NCBI RefSeq assembly: GCF_015645445.1
Contig: NZ_JADOGI010000053.1
Span: 1 to 51,066 of the forward strand
From: Nonomuraea cypriaca
GTDB lineage: Bacteria > Actinomycetota > Actinomycetes > Streptosporangiales > Streptosporangiaceae
Length of the DNA: 51,066 bases
Reading direction: 5' to 3'
A program made the position numbers and the translations under genes. How positions within the stretch are numbered: position 1 is the first letter of the stretch; the number at the start of each line of letters is the position of its first letter. A model generated the notes under the pieces. That model saw only the letters and a list, made by a program, of their open reading frames with translations, did no database searches and was not told the DNA's origin. Positions 44,496-51,066 of this stretch are shown in pieces.

Positions 44496-45499
44496 GAGCG
44501 ATCCGCGCCAGGTCCGTACTCCTGGAGAACCAACGCGAGTACACCTTCCAGCTGAGCTATGCCGTGGGCGGTCTGGGCCCACGACGGAGACAACGCCACT
44601 GACCTGGGCTTTCATCACCCATCCACCGCTGTCTCCGTGGAGGACAACGCGTCTGGTCACCACAATGCGGGCCCAGCGACCGGCGCAGTGTCGGCCCCTG
44701 AAGATCTCCGCAACAGCAGCGACCGCTAGTTGCGCAAGATAACCATTAGCAATGTACAGCCCCGCCGGGTGCCAACTGTCACGTCATAACCAAAAATCAC
44801 GTGACTCTACGTACAGGGCGTCGACGATGGTGGCATCGCCGCTGGTGGGGAATCTGTCGCGTTGCTAGAGGACCTCGGCAGGTCGTGTGACCGACGGGGA
44901 CGTGAGCTGCGCCCACGGAAATCGATCACCGGGACGATGTTTACCCGTAAGCGTCTCACTGCAGGAGGATGATTCAAGAGTTACAGCTCAGGCCGATGCC
45001 ATTGGGGGACAAAGATGCCCGAAAGAGACCCATCACAGAAACCAAGGTCAACCGCTGCACCACGGATTCTGGCACCCCGAAGGCGGCGAAAACCTCGACT
45101 AGGGCTTCCATAAGCCCAGGGCGCAGTCGCCGACCGCGAGGACCGAGGCGCGTCGGCGGGCATAGTCGCACGCATCAGATCAGCCTAGGACTCGCTGGTA
45201 GCCGTCCTTGAGCGCAATCAGTTCCATGGAGTCGTCGGAACGGATCCCGATCCCACCTTGGTCGACGAGTTGGCGCCCGGAACCTCCAAACCGCCCAAGA
45301 CCCCCTTCAGGCACGAGGCTCCCTCATGGGCGAACCGAATGGTCAAGGCCGTGCGATTGCCCGGCCGGTTGCTCGGTGGTTGCTCTTCGGCCATCGGCAC
45401 CCGTGAACACGCGGTGGCATTTTTGGGCATTTCGAGGACGACTAAAAGGGATGGAGCATTACAAGGAAGTACATATAGGTACGGCCTGACACAAATCCT
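44496..45499. other. Intergenic region between jetA and the attachment site
   Basis: About 1 kb with no supported gene. A/T-rich sequence at about 44730-44810 probably carries the jetA promoter. Within it, GTCACGT (44778-44784) and ACGTGAC (44799-44805) form a 7-bp inverted repeat separated by 14 bp, a candidate operator. Frames at 45.0-45.5 kb have weak codon bias. Confidence 0.4.
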
Positions 45500-45541
45500 C
45501 TCTTAATCAGCGGGTCCGGGGTTCGAGTCCCTGGCGGCGCA
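45500..45541 (+). other. Attachment-site remnant: 3' fragment of tRNA-Lys(CTT)
   Basis: The 42 nt match a tRNA from the anticodon loop to the discriminator. The loop CTCTTAA contains anticodon CTT at 45502-45504. The T-arm is CGGGG-TTCGAGT-CCCTG (45517-45533), and the acceptor 3' strand GCGGCGC is followed by A. The five bases before the loop (ATCCT) cannot pair with the anticodon-stem 3' strand (TCAGC), so the 5' half is absent and homology begins exactly at the loop. This is the usual duplicated core left by tyrosine-integrase insertion into a tRNA gene. An integrase gene ends 81 nt away. Confidence 0.8.
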
Positions 45542-45622
45542 CAACCTCTGATCAGGCTCGGCTTCGTTATGACAGCCGGGCCTGATCTTTGATGGGGCCG
45601 TGATGAGGCCAGGGTGAGCGCG

Positions 45623-46981
45623 TCAGCGAACAGTAGCCTGATGACGCTTCCGTCGGCCTACGGTCTGGCTCTGCTTCCGGACAGAGCCACTACGGCGACG
45701 GGGGCGATTGCTTCCAGGCGGTCGGCGTCCGGCCTTGCGAATGAGGCGGGCTACGGCTTCGGCGGTGTCACGGGCGACCTGTGGGACGACGATTACGTAG
45801 GTATCGGCCGTCAGCACGATGCTGGAATGACCAAGCTGGTCCTGGATGACCTTGAGGTCCGCGCCTGCCTGAAGCGCGAGACTGGCCGCCCCATGTCGAA
45901 GGTCGTGCAGGCGGATGGGTGGAAGCCCGCTCTCGTGGATCATGGCGCCGAAGGTCCGGGTCAGGACGTCGGGGGTCATTGGCCGGCCGCGTTGGGTGGT
46001 GAAGACGTAGCCACCGCCGTCTTCGCTGAGGAGGGCGAGTTCGGCCTGCTGGAGGTCGCGGTGGCGGCGTAGCGCGGTGACGGTGGTGCGATCGAGGGCG
46101 ATGGTGCGGCGGCTGGTGGGCGTCTTGGGCGGACATTGGGCCAGCCCGCCGCCGTCCAACCGTTGTGTCTGGCTGTTGATCGTGATGAGTGCTGCGTCGA
46201 GGTCGAGATCGCACCAGCGTAGTCCGGCGGCCTCTCCGCGGCGCAGGCCGCGCAGGGTGATGAGGTGATAGACGGCATACAGCCGGTGGCCGCTGATCGC
46301 GGTGAGGAACGTAGCGGTCTGGGCAGCGGTCCAGATTGCCACCCGGGGACGGGTGCCGCTGCGTTGCCATTCGGCGATCTGGTCGCTGGTCCACACGACT
46401 GCATGGGGGCGGCGTAGCCGGGGGAGTTCGATGTAGCGGGACGGATTGTCCGGTAGAAGGTTCTCTCGAACGGCGGCGTTGAGCGCGGCTCGCAGGGTGG
46501 CGTGCAGGCGGGCGAGCAAGGTCGCCGAGGCTGGCCGGCGGGTAATGGTGCCGCGTCGCATGATCGTGGTGAACATGTGCTGCACGTCGCGGATGGACAG
46601 GTCGCGGAGCGGGATGCCGCCCAGGTGTGGGATGAGGTAGCTGTCGATGTGCGCGGTGTAGTTTCGCAGCGTGGCGGGCTGGAGGGAGACCCTGGAGGCG
46701 ATCCAGATGCGCAGCCATTGCGCGATGGTCAGCAGGCTGGCTTGAGGATCGGAGCCGGACGTCTGTAGCTGGGCGAGTGCTCTGACAGCGGCGCGGCGGC
46801 TGGTGAAGCCGCCCTTACGGAGGCGGCGGCGGGCACCGTCGAGACCGGCGGGGATGTCGAGGGTGAGGTACCAGCTGCCGTGGCCGCGGGTGGTCAGCTT
46901 GGGGCAGTGGGCGCCGAGCTGACGTTCGGTTTGTGGATTCCGGCAGCCGCAGCGCTTGTGGACGTGACCAGCGACGGGCAT
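45623..46981 (-). CDS. int: Site-specific tyrosine integrase
   Basis: 452 aa from the ATG at 46981. The N-terminal segment has a Cys-rich patch (KRCGCRN...GAHCPKL) seen in actinomycete element integrases, then the arm/core-binding domain (about 75-180). The catalytic domain has Arg in LRGLRRGEAAGLRW, HDLRHG (His-x-x-Arg), LGHSS, and the Tyr nucleophile in ADTYV. A basic tail of about 40 residues follows. It is intact. It inserts DNA into the tRNA-Lys 3' end next to its 3' terminus. It is transcribed toward the attachment site and divergent from the DUF433-type gene, the intergenic gap of about 95 nt holding both promoters. Confidence 0.92.
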   Translation of the reverse strand: MPVAGHVHKRCGCRNPQTERQLGAHCPKLTTRGHGSWYLTLDIPAGLDGARRRLRKGGFTSRRAAVRALAQLQTSGSDPQASLLTIAQWLRIWIASRVSLQPATLRNYTAHIDSYLIPHLGGIPLRDLSIRDVQHMFTTIMRRGTITRRPASATLLARLHATLRAALNAAVRENLLPDNPSRYIELPRLRRPHAVVWTSDQIAEWQRSGTRPRVAIWTAAQTATFLTAISGHRLYAVYHLITLRGLRRGEAAGLRWCDLDLDAALITINSQTQRLDGGGLAQCPPKTPTSRRTIALDRTTVTALRRHRDLQQAELALLSEDGGGYVFTTQRGRPMTPDVLTRTFGAMIHESGLPPIRLHDLRHGAASLALQAGADLKVIQDQLGHSSIVLTADTYVIVVPQVARDTAEAVARLIRKAGRRPPGSNRPRRRSGSVRKQSQTVGRRKRHQATVR

Positions 46982-47075
46982 GGCGACTCTCCGACAAGAT
47001 GGGGTAATGGTGAGTGAATCGTGGGGATGTTTGCGATGATGAAGGGGGCCGGGTCGAGCGAGGGAGGTGAAGTGG

Positions 47076-47729
47076 GTGTCCTATAGTCCGAAGCTGGCGG
47101 CGGCGTTGTCGGGTGCCACGCTTCGTCAGCTCGCGCACTGGCGTAAGGCCAGTTCTGGGCGTGGCGCGGTGCTGGTGGCGGAGGTCTCGTCGGTGCGGCC
47201 GGTGCTGTATTCGTTTCGGGATCTGGTGGCGTTGCGTACGTGTGTGAAGCTGCGCAATGACGCGTCCTTGCAGAAGATTCGCCGGGCGTTGGACACGCTT
47301 TGCGACGACCTGCAGGAGCGTGAGCATCTGTCGGCGTATCAGTTGGTGACCGATGGTTCGACGATCTACTTGGTCGAGCAGGGTCAGGCCACCGATCTGG
47401 TGCATCGCAAGGCCAACCTTGTCATCCATGACATGGTCGAGGTGTTGCGGCCGTTCTACCGCGATGGACGGCACATTACGGACCTGCTACGTCCCCGGGA
47501 GCACGTCACGGTCGACCCGGCGGTCCGCGGTGGGATGCCGGTGATCGAAGGGACCCGCGTGCCGTACGACGAGATTGCGGCGTTGCTGCGGGATGGTGTT
47601 CCGGCTGAGCGGATCGTGGAGTACTACCCGAGCGTGTCGGCCACGGCGGCGTTGGACGCCGCCGACTTCGCCGACTACGTCGACAGTTACGAGCCTCCCA
47701 GGGAGCAGCGTGAGGCTGCTGCTGGATGA
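47076..47729 (+). CDS. MerR-like/DUF433-type antitoxin
   Basis: 217 aa. I chose the GTG at 47076 (GGGAGG 8 nt upstream); a GTG at 47067 is embedded in that site. The N-terminal 70 residues resemble a MerR-type winged helix (LSGATLRQLAHWRKASSG..., YSFRDLVALRTCVKLR). The C-terminal DUF433 is clear: DPAVRGGMPVIEGTRVPYDEIAALL and GVPAERIVEYYPSV. DUF433 proteins are antitoxins paired with DUF5615 PIN-like toxins. The following gene overlaps it by 20 nt and is that partner. The operon's promoter is shared divergently with the integrase; autoregulation through the helix-turn-helix is likely. Confidence 0.85.
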   Translation: MSYSPKLAAALSGATLRQLAHWRKASSGRGAVLVAEVSSVRPVLYSFRDLVALRTCVKLRNDASLQKIRRALDTLCDDLQEREHLSAYQLVTDGSTIYLVEQGQATDLVHRKANLVIHDMVEVLRPFYRDGRHITDLLRPREHVTVDPAVRGGMPVIEGTRVPYDEIAALLRDGVPAERIVEYYPSVSATAALDAADFADYVDSYEPPREQREAAAG

Positions 47730-48159
47730 GAACGTCCCCCGTCCGCTGCACCAGGTCCTGACGAGTTTCGTACTGAATCACGACATCGTCCACCTGCTGG
47801 ATCTTTCTGGCTGGTCGGGCACGCGCGATGAGACCCTGTATCCGCGAGCCGCGGCCGAGGGGTTCCACGTGGTGCTCACCAACGACGGTCGTCAGATGCA
47901 GCGACCGCGGGAAGTGGCCGCTATAGCCGCCTCTGGTCTGCACCGGATCGAACACCCGCACAAGCACCCTGGGCTGGTCGGGATGGGCGCCGCGATCGCG
48001 ACGGTCGCCGCTGGATTGCCGAGCGCGCTGGCGTTGCTGGAAGAATCCAGCGGATCACGCTTGATCACTTTGCGAGGCGTCGATCCCACGCTAGCGAGTC
48101 GGCTGCGGGTGACCGATCCTGCGCTGAATTCGCCCAAATTCTGGCCTAAGTCTCCGTAG
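47710..48159 (+). CDS. DUF5615 PIN-like toxin
   Basis: 149 aa from the GTG at 47710, with AGGGAG upstream. RLLLDENVPRPLHQVL contains the Asp-Glu pair that starts DUF5615 PIN-like domains, and VVLTNDGRQM supplies the second acidic site. The N-terminal 90 residues carry the domain; the last 50 are a helical extension ending in a Lys-Ser-Pro. PIN domains are Mg-dependent RNases. Its start lies within the antitoxin gene, so the two are co-translated. Such a pair would stabilise the integrated element. Confidence 0.8.
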   Translation: MRLLLDENVPRPLHQVLTSFVLNHDIVHLLDLSGWSGTRDETLYPRAAAEGFHVVLTNDGRQMQRPREVAAIAASGLHRIEHPHKHPGLVGMGAAIATVAAGLPSALALLEESSGSRLITLRGVDPTLASRLRVTDPALNSPKFWPKSP

Positions 48160-48524
48160 TCTGGGCGGACCCGGCCAGGCGCCAATGCCGAAAATGTGTG
48201 AAGGGCAACGGCGAAGCGGTCGAACTCACTCGGGCATCACGCCGCGGCGAGTCCCGTCCTGACCTTGCCTGCGACCGACGCGCCTGGCGTTTTCGCCCGT
48301 CTGCTGGTTTGCGCCAGTACGGCAGCGCCACGCACCTGATCCTGCGGCCGTCCCATGAGGGCGTGGGACGGCCGGGGGAACGGATGGTTGTTGAGATGCC
48401 GGCGCTGGCCCGCGCTGCTCGGGCCCCACTGCGTGCCGCACCGACGCAATCTCTCAATCACAGGAAAGACGGCGCTGACGGTCATACCCTGAAATCTGAT
48501 GCCGGGCGGAAAGGTCAACGAGCC
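48160..48524. other. Intergenic stretch between the toxin gene and the zinc-ribbon gene
   Basis: About 365 nt. The open frame that continues upstream of 48525 has Arg-rich, unlikely composition, so I read this as non-coding apart from the hairpin at 48345-48374. Confidence 0.4.
48345..48374. terminator. Perfect 11-bp inverted repeat
   Basis: CGGCCGTCCCA (48345-48355) pairs perfectly with TGGGACGGCCG (48364-48374) around an 8-nt loop. No T run follows, so it is a weak intrinsic terminator at most; it may end the toxin-antitoxin transcript or be a protein-binding dyad. Confidence 0.4.
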
Positions 48525-50009
48525 GTGATCATCAATCAGGCGGGGAAGAGCAGCCTGCAGGTTGCGGAAACCCTGTTCTCCTCGCTGCTCACCCTTGACG
48601 AGCTTGGACCTCTGGTGGACATAGCCATCACCTACTCGGTGAAAGAGAACGGCTGCTCGCACAGCCCTTCCTGCCGACAGCGGGGAAAACGCGCGGCGGA
48701 ACCGACAACCACGAGCCTGAAGGAGTTTCGGGGACATCGCCATCACGACCGGATGTGCCGAACATGCGGCGGCGCGGACCTGCCTGCGCTGAAACCGGAG
48801 GAGATCGCAAGCGTCGAGCAACTGGCGCTGTTTCTGCCCCCGCGGTTGGAGGCGGCGCAGCGGAGGGCTGAGGCCGAACTCGTTGTGGCGGCTCGGGTGC
48901 GTGCTGCTGATGCACTCGATGAGCGGGCACGGGCGATCCTCGATGGGTGGGAGCGGAAGCTCGCTGAGGAGCGGCAGCGGGCTGAAGGACGATCCGCCGA
49001 CGTCCTGAGCGTCGCGACTGGTTGCTGCGAGGACGGGATGTGCACGGCAGAAGCCGATGTGTCGTTCGATCCGCGCACGCTGAAGGTCGACTTCCGGTGC
49101 CGGGCCAATCCGATGCACGGCCGACTGGCCTGGAAGGATGACGAGACCTACGAGATATGGAAGCACTGGGATGAGGCCAAATACGACACTCTTGCCCTCA
49201 TCGCCTCGTTGATCGCTGAGGATGACCCCTGCTGGAGCGAGGTCTACGGCACCCGGGCAGACGACTGGCGAGCGGTGACCGCCGCGCTGCGGGCTTTCGA
49301 TGAGGCGAACCCGCAGCCCATGGACCTCGGCCTCAACGTTCGGTGTGGTCTGTGCAGTCGGCGGATGGCGCTCCACGAGAGGGAAAGCCGTGCGGACGTG
49401 CCCTCGATGTACGAGTGCGGGCACCGGCACACGGATGGCCGTTTCCACCACGAGGAGAAGGCTGATGTCCACCGTGTGGTCGACCGTGTTTTGCTCGACG
49501 CGCTCAACGGACGCTTCTCCTGGGTGACCGCGCCCGAACTGGCGCCGGCTCCCGCCGCCCTGGTCGCCTACGCCGACTATCTCACGGCGAAGATCGCGAC
49601 TTACGATGCGCACATCGGCGCGGCGAAGGCAGACGCGGCTCTTTCGCGGCAGCACACCGACCGGGTGGCGCGGTTGGAGCAGGTCGGGATGATGCAGGAA
49701 CACGGAGTATTCGCGGTGGCCGGCCCGGATGCACTTGTGCGGGAGCCCTGGCGCAGCAGGTCGGCGCGCGATGATGGCGTGTTCACGGATCTCGGGCGTG
49801 CGCTGCTGGTTGATCGGGTTGTGTGCCATCGCGACGGCATCGAGGTCTTCACTCGTCTCGATGAGGGCACCGCACTTTATCGGAGACTGTACGCGGAGGA
49901 TCTCCGGCAAGAAATCCGCGTGGCTCGTGCCCAGTTGCAAATGCTGGAGGACGAACTTACGGAGTTGGAGGAGACGCCAGCAGGCCCTCCAGACTCACCG
50001 TCATCGTGA
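48525..50009 (+). CDS. Hypothetical zinc-ribbon and coiled-coil protein
   Basis: About 494 aa from the GTG at 48525 with GGAAAGG upstream; an in-frame extension to 48198 is rejected for composition. Several Cys/His clusters are visible: NGCSHSPSC, HRHHDRMCRTCGG, TGCCEDGMC, and RCGLCSRRM...YECGHRH. An Ala/Glu/Arg-rich coiled coil lies at about 105-165 and another (RVARAQLQMLEDELTELEE) at the end. The last zinc pattern and the terminal coiled coil faintly resemble large serine recombinases, but no catalytic domain is present. The function is unknown; nucleic-acid binding is the most I would infer. Confidence 0.6.
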   Translation: MIINQAGKSSLQVAETLFSSLLTLDELGPLVDIAITYSVKENGCSHSPSCRQRGKRAAEPTTTSLKEFRGHRHHDRMCRTCGGADLPALKPEEIASVEQLALFLPPRLEAAQRRAEAELVVAARVRAADALDERARAILDGWERKLAEERQRAEGRSADVLSVATGCCEDGMCTAEADVSFDPRTLKVDFRCRANPMHGRLAWKDDETYEIWKHWDEAKYDTLALIASLIAEDDPCWSEVYGTRADDWRAVTAALRAFDEANPQPMDLGLNVRCGLCSRRMALHERESRADVPSMYECGHRHTDGRFHHEEKADVHRVVDRVLLDALNGRFSWVTAPELAPAPAALVAYADYLTAKIATYDAHIGAAKADAALSRQHTDRVARLEQVGMMQEHGVFAVAGPDALVREPWRSRSARDDGVFTDLGRALLVDRVVCHRDGIEVFTRLDEGTALYRRLYAEDLRQEIRVARAQLQMLEDELTELEETPAGPPDSPSS

Positions 50010-50020
50010 CATGACTCCGA

Positions 50021-50516
50021 TCAGCGAGTGGAGTGGACTTGTCCCGGATGGCCGGACAGCCCGTGGGTCGTGAGGCCGGTGGCGAGACGAGAGCCGACCG
50101 AGAGGAGGTCGGTTGCTGCCTGGTTGAGGACGTGGATGAGCGCGGTCATCGCGGCCGGGTTGATCCCGGCGAATGTGCCGCGTATGGCTGTGATCATGGC
50201 AGCTGAGGACGCGCTGGCGGGGACGGCTGGTGTGGGGCCGCTGTGCCGTACGGCCAGGGTGGCGAGCTGGTGGAGCGCGTCCGCCAGGGCGGACTGGAGG
50301 AGACGACGGTGCTTGTTGAGGCTGTCGGCGAAGCCTGGGGCGGCCGCCACCGCCCCAGGCGCAGGCGCTCGTCTGGCGGGCAGCGGAGTCGAGAGCGTCG
50401 CGATGGGCGACGGCGAGTGCGCTGACGCGCCGGAATGCTTGAAGGGTCGCTGCGTACTCCGCCATGACGAAGGTAAGGATCTCAGGCCAGTGGGCGTCGA
50501 CCCGCTGGTTTGGCAA
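50021..50516 (-). pseudogene. Frameshifted hypothetical gene
   Basis: A start at 50516 opens MPNQRVDAHWPEILTFVMAEY..., helical with good codon bias, for about 55 residues. Near 50350-50370, in CCTGGGGCGGTGGCGGCC, the coding character moves to another frame, GFADSLNKHRRLLQSALADAL... and ...MTALIHVLNQAATDLL, running to a stop at 50021. Joined, the product is about 165 residues, all helical. The GC-rich, repetitive junction could be a sequencing indel rather than a true mutation. No family recognised. Convergent with the gene ending at 50009. Confidence 0.45.
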
Positions 50517-50546
50517 CTCCTCCTGAATCGTCCGACGCGACCGCTG

Positions 50547-50939
50547 TTATGGTCCGATCTCTCCGAATACCAGAGTGGGGTCGTAGTCGTCGACCATGGC
50601 AATCGGCTCGTCGAGAGTGATCGTGAAGTTCCAGCCCTCGTTCTGGATTGCCTGGCCAAGTTCGTCCCAGGTCAGCTGTCGGCCGTCGACGACCACGGCC
50701 ATCTCATCCGGGCTGCGCCAGATGATCCTGCCGCGTACCTCGCGGTCGGCGATGGTCAGCTCACCGGTGAATGGGCTGCGCTCGAGGTAGTGCCTGCCGA
50801 TCTCCCGGCGGGCGGTCTCCCGCACATGGTCAAGAGCGCGTTGCGGGTCGGCGTAGGGGGCTGCGAGCGACCGGAACTCATACCCTTCCTCGACGCCGAC
50901 TTCCGTGAGGTCGGCTTCAATACCGGTGGCGCCGTGAGT
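50547..50939 (-). pseudogene. Hypothetical gene truncated at its 5' end by an insertion sequence
   Basis: The frame reads THGATGIEADLTEVGVEEGY... with excellent codon bias to a stop at 50547, about 130 residues, ending Val-Phe-Gly-Glu-Ile-Gly-Pro. It contains a compact alpha/beta domain (ERSPFTGELTIADREVRGRI, EMAVVVDGRQLTWDELG). The only available start (GTG 50948) lies inside the insertion-sequence terminus that begins at 50940, so the true N-terminus has been separated. It probably belongs with the frameshifted gene downstream. No catalytic family recognised. Confidence 0.55.
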
Positions 50940-51066
50940 TGTCAACACCGCCTCAAAACTGACCCCTTTCCAACGTCTGAAATCTGACCCCCTGACTCGT
51001 GTTGATGGTTACTGTGTGTCGCGGTCGGCGGCGGGAGGGCGGCCGAGGTCGCGGTTCTTGAGCCGG
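50940..51066 (-). mobile_element. Terminus of an IS21-family insertion sequence (partial)
   Basis: TGTCAACACCGCC at 50940 begins a terminal segment containing two CTGACCCC repeats (near 50959 and 50985), the multiple-terminal-repeat pattern of IS21-type elements. The 3' end of an IstB-like gene follows immediately. The rest of the element is outside the window, so its other end and the target duplication cannot be checked. Confidence 0.6.
51009..51066 (-). CDS. IstB-like transposase helper, C-terminal end (partial)
   Basis: The last 18 codons before a TAA at 51011-51009 read RLKNRDLGRPPAADRDTQ. The Leu-Lys-x-Arg-Asp-Leu-Gly-Arg ending is typical of IS21-family IstB ATPases in actinomycetes. 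The body of the gene lies to the right of the window. Identification rests on this tail and the adjacent IS terminus. Confidence 0.5.
   Translation of the reverse strand, partial: RLKNRDLGRPPAADRDTQ

Noticed and set aside
44974..45171. Minus-strand frame between jetA and the attachment site
   Set aside because: Weak codon bias, no ribosome site, and no family; I treat it as chance.
50028..50987. Plus-strand frame of 319 codons near the right edge
   Set aside because: It crosses two minus-strand genes with better bias and runs into an IS terminus; no recognisable domain.
1..51066. CRISPR array
   Set aside because: No regularly spaced direct repeats of 24-40 nt were seen; the only repeated short motif is the two-copy hairpin element.

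Overview
The window looks like an accessory region of a high-GC, filamentous-type actinomycete chromosome. The signs are strong G/C bias at third codon positions, frequent GTG starts, ATGA/GTGA stop-start overlaps, a mycothiol-nitroreductase-type DsbA protein and an XRE/TPR-like regulator of the kind common in Streptosporangiales and Streptomyces. I cannot place the genus from sequence alone. There are no housekeeping genes, and mobile-element debris is found at several places.

Region 1 (1-3.5 kb) is sparse. It holds the start of an Ala/Asp/Pro-rich winged-helix protein running off the left edge, a divergent promoter/operator, a small Cys-rich gene broken by a frame change, two copies of a hairpin-bearing non-coding repeat, and two tiny coupled reading frames. 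Region 2 (3.5-16 kb) is the most unusual part. It is a long minus-strand operon running from queD (14.24 kb) to a DnaQ-like exonuclease (4.88 kb), with most genes overlapping by 4 nt. It encodes the 7-deazaguanine front end FolE-QueD-QueE but no QueC. With these are a purine-type phosphoribosyltransferase, a SAM methyltransferase, two thymidylate-kinase-like P-loop kinases, a radical-SAM/SPASM-like enzyme, a DegT/DnrJ-type aminotransferase, a HAD phosphatase, a PurC (SAICAR synthetase) paralogue and a 3'-5' exonuclease. A Nudix hydrolase and a DsbA-like oxidoreductase flank the exonuclease end. The simplest reading is a biosynthetic cluster for an undescribed nucleoside or nucleotide built on 7-carboxy-7-deazaguanine, with sanitising enzymes alongside. 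Small genes of unknown function, one with a clear internal duplication, lie just upstream.

Region 3 (16-45 kb) is a regulator plus defence island. An XRE regulator and a SLOG/Rossmann protein are followed by a membrane NACHT NTPase. Next comes a complete class 1 DISARM system (drmD-drmMI-drmA-drmB-drmC, plus strand), a decayed transposase, and a complete type II Wadjet system (jetA-jetB-jetC-jetD, minus strand).

Region 4 (45.5-51 kb) starts at a 42-nt 3' fragment of a tRNA-Lys(CTT) gene with no 5' half. It is followed by a tyrosine integrase, a DUF433/DUF5615-type toxin-antitoxin pair, an unknown zinc-ribbon protein, a frameshifted gene, and a gene whose 5' end is cut by the terminus of an IS21-family element running off the right edge. 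The orientation of the tRNA fragment suggests that two integrated elements abut here, with the defence island on the left and the integrase element on the right.
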